64,000 bases of DNA from Rhipicephalus microplus. Taxonomy: Eukaryota > Arthropoda > Arachnida > Ixodida > Ixodidae. The stretch spans positions 7,329,821 to 7,393,820 of the forward strand of contig NC_134710.1 in NCBI RefSeq assembly GCF_043290135.1. The letters are read 5' to 3'. Below are positions 48,400 to 59,624 of this stretch, in pieces; position 1 is the first letter of the stretch; each line of letters starts with the position of its first letter. Position numbers and translations under genes: made by a program. The notes under the pieces were generated by a model. That model saw only the letters and a program-made list of their open reading frames with translations. It was not told the DNA's origin and did no database searches.

Positions 48400-48930
48400 G
48401 CTCGGGAGTTGGCAAGATCTCACCACTGTCTCAAGTTCACTCGGACCGGGTCCAGCCGGTCTCGACTAATAGCTGGCCCTTGTCATGGGACCAATCCTTT
48501 CTATTGAGGAGATGTACTCTTGCCACGCCAGTTGAAAGCTTATTTACATCTCATGACTCATGAGGATAGAGAAGAAGAAGAAGAATAGAGTAATGTAGAA
48601 TAGTCTTTGGCTTATATAGTGAGCCATCAGACAATCCTGAGGCACCCAGTGTCTGCAGCTCTCGCCAGGTCGGATGGCTCGACGACCCAGCGGGGAGGAT
48701 GACGGTCTGACAGGGTGAAAGGGGAGAGAAAAGTGTTGTGGACCTCCAGTGGTACAGGCGCTCATCCAGGAGGACTTCCCGGTGGCTTTGTGTTCACAAT
48801 GCTCATCGCACTCCCTGAACCTTTGTCTGAGCCACGCCTCAGCTGTCCAAGACATACGATGGGCTTCTCGCGCAATCAGATAAGTGTGCACTGTCTTTCG
48901 AGTGTCATGGAATAGAACAGCCGTCCTGAA
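48400..48930 (-). mobile_element. putative LTR (solo)
   Basis: On the minus strand there is a TATA box in CTCACTATATAAGCC (48620-48606). An Inr-like ACTCTATTC with a pyrimidine-rich leader and an AAATAAG element (about 48540) follow. Next comes ACTGGCGTGGCAAGAG and then ATTGGTCCCATGACAAGG, which could be the start of internal sequence. The 158-codon open frame over this region is therefore read as LTR promoter sequence and not a gene. No flanking pol was found. Confidence 0.35.
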
Positions 48931-49169
48931 AAAAAAAAACCATCTAGAAGCGTCTCCAATGTTGTTTTGTGTTTTGGCTGGCAATGCCGATTTTGTTAAA
49001 CAAGGTGGGTGGAACGTCACGATTCAGTTGCATTGTTTGGAGAAGCGCTTTTCAAGATAGCTTGCTCACTTGAAGAACCCCCTCATGAACCCCCTCTACG
49101 ACCAAGCAAGAGCATCCATCGCTCATTGTCTCCACCAGCGATTGTGTTTTCCCAACTTTTTTGTATGCC

Positions 49170-49990
49170 TCACTGTCTCACTGTCAGTGAGGCATTCCTA
49201 GGCCTCACACACCACTTGTCTGTGTATCTGCAGAGCTCATCTATAGCCATGAGCGTCGCCTTGGAGCAGGTTGCCTTTGTGCTCAGTAAGCTGTATGGAA
49301 GAGATAGAAACTAATGCCGAGGCAGAATTCCGCAAAATCTTTTCTTTATGTGAAAACACAGTGGCGGATTCAGAGTGAAGTGCGAGATTTTACGGATGGT
49401 AGGAACTCAGAGATACCGGAAAACTACAATTGTGGTTCAGCGGAAAAGTACTGCAGGCGAGCATTGTTCATTGCCTACAAAGAAAGCTTCGCTCCAACGG
49501 CACTTTTCAAAGCATCACATAACATTACAAAGTTTGCAATTTGTGTTGCCAAAGCACGCGTCCAATAGCAAATTTGAATATTCCGGACAGCCGGTTTTAG
49601 ATTTTTACGAGAGAGATATGACAACAGCCCATACTCTTACACTAAATGATGAAAGAAAAATCTGGAAAACCAAATGGCAATTCATGCAAGAGGACAAATT
49701 TTCCTTCTTTGCGATGAACGCTTTAGCTGAATGCTTCAGAACATTCCCACACTCCTCAAAATATTGACAACACTCCCAGTCAGTACAGAGTATAGCTGCT
49801 GCAGAACGTAGCTTCGCCACACTGAAAAGAGTGAAAATGTATTTGAGAAACCGGACGGCTGAGAAGCGGCATGATGGTCTTGCCCTAATGTCCATTCTGC
49901 AGATACAAGTCAGTGTCGACGACGCTATCACTGTGTTCACGGAGAAAGGCACGACGCATAAAAATTGTAGCGTGAGCCGCTCTCTTCAGC
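49170..49990 (+). pseudogene. hAT-family transposase C-terminal part
   Basis: One reading frame, interrupted by stops, carries hAT-type sequence: LQSSSIAMSVALEQVAFVLS (49225-49285), NYNCGSAEKYCRRALFIAY in another frame (49428), ERKIWKTKWQFMQEDKFSFF (49650), a stop at 49765, and then the hATC dimerisation signature SIAAAERSFATLKRVKMYLR (49790-49850) with GLALMSILQIQVSVDDAI. Such C-termini mediate multimerisation. The BED finger and catalytic core were not identified and no terminal repeats are visible. Confidence 0.7.
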
Positions 49991-50649
49991 CAGGCTACAT
50001 TTTCGTTTTTTTTCTTTTGCATTTACATTTACTATACCGACCCAGACAAGACAAACAACCGCAGGACGTCCGGAGTATGCCTCCGTGAGGACAATATGAC
50101 GCCCTCAGAATGTCCTCTTATGGTACTAGAAAGGCACTAATTCCATCCCCTTGTCCATACACATAACAATCTCAGCACATCCTCAAAACAACAATTCAGA
50201 ACTTTTTCAGTACTTTTTCAGAACGATAGCGTGGCCGGTTCAGTACTGTGGGCAGTAATATTACTTAGGATTTACTTCTTTTCATGATATTTCCATACAT
50301 CAAAAGAAAAACACCTGCAAGGTCTCGAGTATAGATACTGTATCAATCAAAAGAGAGGTAACAGTGCTGGACTATTAGTGTAAAATAAACAAAGCTTGTT
50401 GACTGAAATTTATTTATTTAACAGTAATTATTCACAACTGACAGCTTTTTTTTCAGGCATTCGAGTCCGTGTATAGTCTGAAAAAAGAAAAGCAGTATCA
50501 AGGCAGTCAAGACAGCTCAATCAACTACATTTGTAATCTTCCTCGAAAGTTTGACACGTCCTCATCACCACCTGTATCACGCCCAATGCACTCACTAGTG
50601 TTAGAGGCTCCGCTCTGACAGTCTATCAGTACACTCGACACGGGGGTTG

Positions 50650-50692
50650 ACTTGACTTGAGATATGACTTGACTTGACTTGACTTGAGGTCG
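50650..50692. repeat. CTTGA pentanucleotide microsatellite
   Basis: The run GACTTGACTTGA... contains four to five tandem CTTGA units, with two imperfect units before it. Confidence 0.75.
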
Positions 50693-52122
50693 GGCCATGT
50701 GTCAGATGCAGAAGTCGATCCTTTCACGTTGGGACCAGGCTGCTTCGAAGCCTGTTGATCGCGATTGGCTGTTTTTGCAGGCTGCTTCGAACCACACCTG
50801 ACTGTGGTCGGCTGGTGACAATGCATCCATGATCAGTCTGAACGTTGAGCAGCCCAGTGCACCCATCAACACGGCAATTTACCTCCCGTCGTCACCTACG
50901 ACTTACACTCTCACACATATCTCACTTTTAACAATGCACACAAACAACAAAGGACATGAACCTTCTCTGGTCCACTGCACATTTCCTGACAGAGCTGCCG
51001 CTGCCATTTTGACAGTCAGTTGGCTTGGGATGGCTTGGCTACTTGACCATCTAGAATGGTGCCGCGTAGTTAGTGGTTGCCAGCTGCTAGTTTGTTATTA
51101 CACGCTACAGCGGCATATAATGATTATGTTGGCGTATATGATTATAATGATTAAGCCAATTGATTATGCGTGTCTCATTAGGCGCAATGCATAATTTGAA
51201 AATTTCCTGCAAAAAAAAAAAACAAACGAGGCGAAAATATACAATAACTTCATGACTGTCAGAAGCAAACGTGTGGAGAAAGTTTTCACGTATGAAATGC
51301 ATCTACTTGGTGCGCAAAGGTCTTGAGGAATTATACCTAAGTGCTCAGTGCAATGCTTTTGTCATTCCCAAAATATCCTTAACAGGACCTTTTCCGGACC
51401 AATTGTTGTCCCCAGAAAGCACTCGAAAAGACGTTTACGGGTCAAACCAGCTTGTGTCGTCCTCAGTAAGTACTAAGTGCGAGGATGATTGTACCATATG
51501 AGGACGACCTCAGGACATCGAGTGTTGTCTGGGGTAAAACAATTGGCAATGCCATACTTTAAAATTGCTTTCTAAAATGAGTGTTAACGTCCTGCCTCTT
51601 TTGTGTGAGGGAAGCAACCATGCTTTAGCTCTTTGTTGTCTAATAAAATTGCTTTCCCGAATTCGTGTGCTCCTTGTTTAAAAATTACTGCCATAATATT
51701 GCTCCCATTCTTCTCCCAGGCCTGTTATTAAGACATAGTGTGAGAAGCTCGGCAGAGAAAACAATACTTTTTTTGCTGCACATGTGTAAGTGGACGACCT
51801 GTACTCTTGCATTCCTCCCCTATTTTTTTGTCACTTGTTTTCTCGTTACTGAGTCTGTGTGGGAGTTTTTGTTCGAGATTATTCGGTCTGAAAGCATTCT
51901 TTCTGGTGCACATGCACTAGTTTACTGCTGCATCAAAATTTGCTTTCCATCACTGATAAACTCAACTGGCTTTTTTGCTGCATTCCACTTTGTTCTAATT
52001 TTATTCTAATAATTATGCATCTTCTATATAGCCGGTCAACTTTGTTTTTATTTCCCATGAAAACACTTTTTGCCGAACAATTAGGCCTTGCCCTCCCGAA
52101 GAAAATCCTAGTTACATAACTG

Positions 52123-52123
<1 letters not shown>

Positions 52124-52183
<60 letters not shown>
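52124..52183. repeat. (ACT)n microsatellite, about 20 units
   Basis: This is an uninterrupted ACT triplet run. The poly-Val frame across it on the minus strand is an artefact. Confidence 0.95.
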
Positions 52184-52339
52184 TATTTGAAGTTTCTTGG
52201 GAGGTAATGTTCCACAAGCCCGATATGATTATGAGCCATGCTGTCGCGGATGGGCTCTAGAAATTAAGACTTTATGCGATTATAAGCGCACCGGCCTCAC
52301 ACGTATTGTGGGACGAGAAATGTTTTCAAATGTGTGTGG

Positions 52340-53207
52340 CAAGACGATAGTTATAGTGGGAGAACGGAATGACGACACAGAGACGAGAAGGACACGAGTG
52401 CTAACTTCCTCCTGAGTTTATTGCGCAGAGCGCGAAAACGTATAGAGGAGTGTGGCAGCTTGGCCTAGTTGGTATGGCATGACAATAGTTATGCTATACC
52501 AACAGTGCTGTCATTCTGTTCTCGCGCTATAACTATTGTCATATAGAGGAGACAGTAAACCATTTGACAAAAACCATGTGGCACAAAGAGCAATAAATGA
52601 GTAGGGGAAGAATAAGGCAAAAAAAGTCTACAAGGAAATGAAACAGGAAAGTAAAAGTAACATAACTACTTGCGCGCACCAAAACCTGCAAGGAACCTTA
52701 GTTTCTTCTCGGACAGAGACACGGAAGGCTTGCTAATGCATGACACCTGTTCGCATGCCATCTGCCCAGCCTCAATAATGACTCGGGTGCGCTCATCCCT
52801 GTGCTTGTACAGCGTGACTGTATCCTTGAAAAGGGGTGCACAGTTGCACTCAGTGCAGTGCTGAGAAAGAAAACCATCTTTCCCGTTTCTAAAATTGTTA
52901 GCGTGTTCTCTCAGTCGATCGTTCAGACACCTTCCGGTCATTCCGACATAGCAAGCACCACAGGAAAGAGGGGTCCTATGGACAACTTCCTGAGAGCATG
53001 CCGCATACCTTTTTTTATGCTGAACTCTACATTCAATTGATGACCGCATTTTGAGGGGGTTTGTAAATTTGGTGAGGCTGATTAATTTGAACGATGCAGA
53101 GAACAGCGCACGAAATTCTTGTGTGTCCTTGTTGTCTCTGTGTTGTCGTTCTGTTCTCACACTATAACTATCGTCATGTCATACCAACTAGCCCAAGGTG
53201 GCACACT
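52340..53207 (-). mobile_element. Penelope-like element, 3' part with GIY-YIG endonuclease
   Basis: The minus-strand frame 53160-52666 encodes a Penelope-type C-terminus. The GIY-YIG block LSCGACYVGMTGRCLNDRLRE is followed by a Cys/His zinc motif (LSQHCTECNCAPLF) and RTRVIIEAGQM with the terminal Glu region. Similar sequences around ATGAC(A/G)ATAGTTATAG(C/T)G-GAGAACAGAA occur at 52347 (plus), about 52535-52500 (minus) and 53185-53130 (minus), and TAGTTGGTATGGCATGAC at 52467 pairs inverted with 53170-53205. Inverted or partial terminal repeats of this kind are known in Penelope-like elements. The RT domain is absent (5' truncation). The element ends about 95 bp from NDRG exon b. Confidence 0.8.
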
Positions 53208-53300
53208 TCTAAATGTGAGGCAACTCTGAAACTGGCCACTCATGTATTCACCATAGCCACGTGTTCGGTCCTGCTCAGAGAGGAGAGGAGGGCTACTCAC

Positions 53301-53418
53301 TCGCTGGGGAGTTCTGTGGCATTGTCCTCCTGTCCAGGCACGTCTACATGTATGAAGACGGACCTCTGCTTGATCTCGGCCATGCACGGGTGATCCACAA
53401 AGTCTTGGAACGACGAGT
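53301..53418 (-). CDS. NDRG-family gene, exon b (HVDVPGQ motif)
   Basis: This 118-nt exon has the acceptor CCTTTACAG and the donor GA|GTGAGT. It reads (H)SSFQDFVDHPC, then MAEIKQRSVFIHVDVPGQ, then EDNATELPS and an open final codon. NDRG proteins have an aromatic-rich FxxFxxHPxM segment and then the RSxFIHVDxPGQE motif after HDIGxNH, and this exon has both in the right order. It enters with two bases that complete the His codon from exon a. It leaves with GA, which exon c completes to GAG. The minus-strand donor lies only about 95 bp from the end of a Penelope-like element (52340-53207). The longer open frames on both strands here (for example 53261-53623 plus) are shadows of this exon. Confidence 0.92.
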
Positions 53419-54534
53419 CTGTAAAGGATCAGGCTTCACTGTGAATGACCTGTGTCATTGGCTTGAATTAAGAGGTCCGGCTAAAGTACAGTGGATGTTT
53501 CGTTTACTGAACATGTCGCCTTCCTACTTATATGACAGCCGACCACTCACTCACAATAGTTTTTTCGATCACAACTTTTACACTTCAAGAAAAAAAAAGA
53601 GTATACGTGTCTCTTTTTTGTAGAGTTTTGACCTGCCACTTATTCGGCTATCTTTAGAGGTGACTCTCTTGACGGGTCAGAGTCAGTGCGCTCAAGGAGA
53701 GTTTCTAGAGTGTCCCCAATTCACTCTTTCGCCCTGTGCTTGCGTGTGGCAGGTGTACCGGAAGGTGACCCATCTCCGTCCTGTTCCCAAAGCTGTTTCT
53801 TCTTTCAAATTCAGTATGTACCAACTAGCGAAATTCGAGAAGTGTGATGCCTACGCACGAGTTTTTATCCGCAGTATGTTTGTTTTCAACATCGGCATTC
53901 ATCACTGAAAGTGCATCTCACATTTGCCGAGATATTTTGGAGATGTAAAAACGTACGTACATAACTATATTTACATACTTCATGATGCTGAAGCATTCAT
54001 CGACATCGGTGCAAAATATTTGCATTTGTTGCCGACTTTAAAACAAGCATGCACTGTTTGGTAGCAGTGTGATGTGGTTTCGGGCTAGCTAGGAGCGACT
54101 GACAGATTCAGCTGCGAGCAGTATCATTTACATTCATGTATAACATAGAAACTTGAGCGTGCGCGACTAGAATGATCCTGGCTATACACATACAAACACA
54201 CAAAAATAGTTATAGAAACTCTGGATAGTATCGATGAGTGATTAGTCAAGATACCTTCATTCTCAAGAGGACATAAAATAATGTGGTAATGATGAAGAAC
54301 AAAAATCTTCGGACAAGAAAGCAAGTTATTTGCAATGAAGTGTACATATATTTTTAATCTAACGTTATACTATTAGTGACAACATTCTGCGAGAATCAAG
54401 CACAGGTAGTAGAGCTTCTAGGAGGTGTTCTAGATTTCTGGATACTGTTTACGCTATTCTTCAAAATTTATGGTAAGCAAAACTTAAGTGTGAACATTAT
54501 TATCTGCATAAGTGAATCACACTAGACTCCCCTC

Positions 54535-55045
54535 GAATGTTGAATGCTCCACTCTCATGTCTATAACAACAAAGTGTCACGCTCGAAACAAGCCGGTTGA
54601 CATCTGCAGTCGCAAATGTGCCACATCTGAGCATGCGCGGTGCCAGTGATGGGCCTGCCTTGCAGTTTCCTTCCACCGCAGCCGCGATGACTGCTTTGGC
54701 CATAGAAACGCTGTCAACAGTATAGGACAGAAAAAAAAATGAAACCAGTGATTGCCCCGATATGCACCTTTTAATACTCTCGCTTCGTGATATCATATCA
54801 TAGCGACAACGATTTCTCTTCGTCTTTTTTTCATGCTTTTTGTTTTTTTGCTAAATTGTTCAGAGCGCTTTCGACAGCAAAAGCGAATGTTTCATCCGTG
54901 GTGATAAACAGAGATCATTATCGCAAAAAAGGCACATCACTGAAGCCGCCCATGCTCAGATGTGGCGTGTTTTCAACTGCAGATGTCGCCTGTGCTCTTT
55001 CGCACGCGACGCTTCGTCGTTATAGAGATGAGAGTTGAACACTAT
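54535..55045. mobile_element. foldback element: two arms of about 250 bp, head to head
   Basis: Sequence 54535-54790 is repeated in reverse at 54796-55045. The outer ends are TTGAATGCTCCACTCTCATG against the inverse of ...GATGAGAGTTGAACACTA. Both arms carry CACATCTGAGCATG...GC(G/A)G, so the two opposite frames encode similar peptides (MLRCGTFATADV and MLRCGVFSTADV). That is a by-product of the inverted repeat; I do not read it as evidence for a gene. The arms differ by many substitutions, so the element is old. Confidence 0.75.
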
Positions 55046-55726
55046 ACATACAAGTGCCAGAGTCCAGTACGGGCGCCGATATAGATGCACCTTGTAATAA
55101 CATTGCTTGATTGACTTGAAAAGTTCAGAAACAGTTAAACACCCTTACGATTACTGAATGGCCACTCTAAGTTCACTTTATTTCGACAATATATAATAAT
55201 TCAGCAGTTTAAGTTAGTAGTGATGAATGCAGCACCGAGGCCCATCTGCTTTGTATGTGCGCAATAAGAAAATCGAACTGGGGCCAAAAATGGTATCTTT
55301 CTTTGACCATGTGCTGTCTTTTATTATCTGCGTATAGCTCTGCAACAAAATTAGACTCTATAACTCGATAATGTGAAGGCAATTTTACATGAATGCACTT
55401 GTTTTAGCTAGGCTTAAGATTGCAATAGCAGTAGCACGTGCTGGTACAGAAGGCTTGCTTTTTATAATGTGCTAGAATAAGGCAACACCTTTTTTTCGGC
55501 TTTCAGGTGAGAAGAAGGTGTGTAATGTTAAAAAATCACTGACATCAAATCTACTCATATCAAGATTTTTGCGATAACGCAACGGAGGGGCGAATCGATA
55601 TTATTTTTATTGGTTCATATCTTTGATATCTAGTATGTTTCAAAACCACTGGCAGTCCCACAATTATTAGCGCTGGAAGCCCTACCAGTGGCACTACCTC
55701 GTGGTCACCTCCAGATCGTGCCACGA

Positions 55727-55969
55727 ATTGATTGATTGATATATGAGGTTTAACGACCCAAAACCACCATATGATTATGAGAGACGCCATAGTGGAGGGC
55801 TCCGGAAATTTTGACCACCTAGGGTTCATTAACGTGCTCCCGAATCTGAGCACACGGGCCTACAGCATTTCCACCTTAATTGGAAATGCAGCCGCCGCAG
55901 CCGGGATTCCATCCCACGACCTGCAGGTCAGCAGCCGAGTACGTTAGCCACTAAACCACCACGGCGGGG
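55727..55969 (-). mobile_element. Ruka-like SINE, full length
   Basis: The copy is complete from the ATTGATTGATTG tail (55727) to the CCACCACGGCGGGG head (55969), including GGTTTAACGACCCAAAACC, GAGCACACGGGCCTACAGC and the tRNA-like head with a damaged B box (GGGATTCCATCCCACGACC). Confidence 0.85.
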
Positions 55970-57179
55970 AGACTGCGCCACAGCTGTCCGCAGAAAAGAG
56001 TGACGTCAGGCCATGCTGCTCCACAATTATTTTGTCTGCTAGGCGCACACATGCCTCGTCATTATCAGTGCTGTCGTCGACGTACAAAATGCCGACTCCC
56101 AAGTTACCACGGATGTACACTGACTGTCCATCGTGAATACAAAATGTCTGGCCGTATTGATATCCAACACGAGTATCCAATGAACGTACTGTGAAAATCC
56201 ATGTCCCGTGCGGCTCTCCTCTGGACGTCCGAACTAGATGTCTGACCGGACATTAAGTTTTCAACCTTGACTAGCTGTCCATATAAGGACATGCCAAGGA
56301 TATGTGCATTTGCTCATCAATTATTGTAAACTTAGAATTTAGTGGAAGTATATAGAGATCTCCAAAATCCTGTGTGACAATGTTGTAAAATTTCGTTAAA
56401 GAAGCTACTATAAAATTCAAACTTCGGCGCAAGAATTTCATGCCAGGGTGCCAAATAATTTTTCTTCCTGAGCCAAGACAATCTGGTTGATTCGATATGT
56501 GTATCATAGGTCATAAAAAAGAATGTATTTAGTGTTATTATTATCGCATGTGAACTGACAAAATGTGGATTGAGCCTATCATAGCAGTTATCATGTAGGC
56601 AAACTTCCATGCGCCATCCTGGACACTTCTCAACAAGCAGTGCACCGCACTTGCTCAGACTCCTCAAACGTACACGTTTAGCTAGCCGTGCTCCTCTGGA
56701 TGTTTTGGGAAAAAATGTGTGCCATTGTGCCTATTGTCCCGAAACTTGCTTGGCCAGTGGCATGCACTGAGGGTAGGAGCATGGGAAAGGAGGGTGTTTG
56801 TGTCGCGTCGCACGTATGTATGCTGAGCCAGTCTCCGAGGGTCCGAGCAGCTGAAGGCAGATTTTTTTTTTTCAAGTGCGTCCATGTAGACATCCACAGC
56901 AATATGCGAAGTTATAAACGATGGCTCTTCTACAAAAAACACCGAAGTGTGGCACAAGCCCACGACTGTTTTTGGCAGAGATTATCGTGGCAAGCAGCAG
57001 CAACCCCGCTCACTCGCACGGCACAGATAAGGCCACATGTTATATATATGTTCTTTACGTATAACATCGAACATTTATCTATTTTTATCATGCGTTAACT
57101 ATTGCCCATCATTTGTATAAGCCCTGCTAACACCTGACATGCTTCCAGTTCTTCATTTGCTCACATATTCCTTGCTATT

Positions 57180-57600
57180 AACCGATTGACGAGCACGGAG
57201 TCAGTGTCTCTGCACCTTATTTAGGACTCACTCGCTCAATTTTGGGCCGACCAGTTGTGCCCACGCGATCTCCGACGACAGCCCAGCTCTAGCCGACTGG
57301 CTCGCCCTATGCCATCTCCTGACGCCGTGAAGCTCTCCCTGAGTGGTGCCCCGTCTTCGGACTCTTGCGATCATGTCCATCTTTCCTATCTTCTTCTTAT
57401 TTTCGTATGTGGATCTTTCTGTCCCTGCCCCTATATTTATCCCTATGCATTTTGTTACTCCCAATCCCTTTTAATCCCTCCTTACCCTCATCCCTCGTGA
57501 GTCACTGTTAAGGTGTGACACTATGACGCAGACAGTTACGGGGCTCGCTTTTCTCTTCTTTTCTCTCTTTTAATAATCACTTACTACTACTTATCTACTT
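57180..57600 (+). mobile_element. LINE 3' UTR fragment
   Basis: Non-coding, pyrimidine-rich sequence (TTTTAATCCCTCCTTACCC, CAGACAGTTACGGGGCTCGC, TTTCTCTCTTTTAATAATCA) resembles the 3' end of tick I-type LINEs as I remember them. No diagnostic protein block is left, so the class is tentative. Confidence 0.4.
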
Positions 57601-58046
57601 TAGAAGCGTGTGCCACACCCAATAGTGTTTCTCCTGTGCTTGTCCGTATGCTCGTATTGCGGTTACTAGAATAACATTGCCATAAACTTGCACGAGTGGG
57701 TGTGTTGCTAATAATTTAATCAACCCGCAAAGAAGCAATCGTTGGAAGCCTAAGAACTCATTGCACTTAAAGGCGGAAGGGCATTGAACACTGAAATTTT
57801 GTAAGGCTACGTACACACTTTCACAATTGTGGCTGCGGACTGTGAGTTATGTGTTTCTAAGTCTTGATATATGCTGATATTAAATATTTATTTGTTCTTG
57901 AAAGCTCGCTTGTACTTCATTTTCTTTAGAATTCATTGGCAGCAGAAATGTTCCCGCCGAAAAAAGACGGGCCTCTGAGGTGTGTGGGCATGTTAACGTG
58001 AAAGGATTTTTTTAATATGCACTAGCTATATGTACAAAGAAGCAAT

Positions 58047-58071
58047 ATATATATATATATATATATATATT
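58047..58071. repeat. (TA)n microsatellite
   Basis: About twelve uninterrupted AT dinucleotides. Confidence 0.9.
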
Positions 58072-58370
58072 CTTTGAAAGGCCTGACAATGTCCATGTTG
58101 GCTGTTCTAGAGGGATGTCGAGTGAAACATTCGTGAACATCTGATGGATGTCTGGAATATCCGAAATGTACGACTCGTCGTATGTCTAGTAGATATTCGC
58201 GATATCACGAATCATTTTTGCTTGGATTAACCATTTCAAGAATGGTGATCCCGAAAATGGCCGCCATTCTAAGCAGCAATAAGGAAGTGCCCGAGTATGC
58301 ACGCTTCGGGCATGCTCGCTTGTGCATCTAAATTAGGTGTATTGTTGTGTGTGGCGTGCACAGCATTCAG

Positions 58371-58480
58371 GTATATGCAAGAGATCATGGAAATGCACAC
58401 CAGTGGAGAACCTGCTGCCAGGTTCTTCTTTGCGCTTCCAGATTGCCCCACCTATCCGGCCCCTCATGGTGGCGGCGGCG
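58371..58480 (+). CDS. weak candidate exon
   Basis: Between CAGCATTCAG and GTAACC an open frame reads YMQEIMEMHTSGEPAARFFF followed by ALPDCPTYPAPHGGGG. The composition is protein-like, but the pyrimidine tract is poor and the donor is non-standard beyond GT. It is on the plus strand inside the first visible NDRG intron. No partner exon was found and the family is unknown. Confidence 0.15.
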
Positions 58481-59624
58481 GTAACCCAGTACTACGCATA
58501 CACAAAGAAGTATACGGGTGAACTGAAATTCACTATTAATTACGATATCTGCGTGTTACTTCTTAGCATATCTGTGTATACGCTACTTCATTTCAATAGA
58601 TTGTGGTCGTGTTGGCGTGTGACATACGCGTAATCAAAAGACACCTTCATTGCGCTTTTACCCGCTCCGAAGCAGATGACTCCCACTCACAACGATTTCT
58701 CGACATCCTGACTGGCGAGCACACGTTCAATAAAGCTCTTATACTTCGCTGATTTTTTATGGAAGGTTTGGATCTTGGTAATTTCACAAAACCACTCAAA
58801 GTGGTGCGACGAAGATCAGACAAGACGAGTGAGTGCGTTTCCAGATTTTGGCACTAGTCGGCGCCAGGATAAGAAGACTCGGACAGTAGACGTCATCACT
58901 ACTACAGCATCGTCACTCAAGATGGTATGCGTGGAATGTATCACACCGAACACGTAGCACTAGTGTCGATGTCGCAAGGACACGGCATTTTCTATTAAGC
59001 TCTCTTTGTTTACCGTCAAAACAAAATAATTTCCATGCGACGGTCGAGATTCGAATTTGGCCAAATAACCTACGCACACCAAGCAAGCCAATGAAGGGCA
59101 TATCTCAGTTTTGAAATTTGATGTAAGGGTCCTTAAGGACTAACACTGGTAATGTTGTGTGCAGCTAAGAATAAAATATTTTACAAATATTTGGTCAGTG
59201 ATTGGGACAAAAGGGTTTAAAGTGTACTTTGAAGCTTTCTTTTGCTGCCACTGCCACTAGACTGCGTTCGCCCACAAAACCGTAAGCCGTCCAGCATATT
59301 TGTTTGTAAGTAGCGAAAGGTTCATGACTGCTGCAGTAAAACGTTGTGCAGTACGGAACGCTTCTCAGTAACTCTCATATAAAATAATTGAAGGAATGTA
59401 TACGTAAAAAACACGAGAAGGCTATACACTCTATACCACAAACACACCCCTGTCAAGTGCGCACGCAAATGCAGCTGTGTTGATGTAGCTCGCTAATTTC
59501 CTGTATACAGTCATATTAATCGTATCGAAGTGCGCCGAAAGTTTGAGAGTTCACACTCTTGTCTTCGATTTTTTTGCACTACTTCTATGCCACTGTGCCT
59601 AGATATATTCACGAATGACATAAA

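Noticed and set aside
48544..49020. 158-codon minus-strand frame with a poly-T acceptor
   Set aside because: It contains a TATA box, an Inr-like site and an AAATAAG element in LTR order, so it is better explained as a retrotransposon LTR than as a coding exon.
51665..52009. Hydrophobic 114-codon plus-strand frame
   Set aside because: T-rich intron sequence often gives Phe/Leu-rich frames. No start context, partner exon or family motif is present.
51933..52217. Poly-valine protein frame
   Set aside because: It is a translation of the (ACT)n microsatellite on the minus strand.
53261..53623. 120-codon plus-strand frame (EDGPLLDLGHARVIHKVLE...)
   Set aside because: It is antisense to NDRG exon b, and its protein-like look comes from the complementary coding strand.
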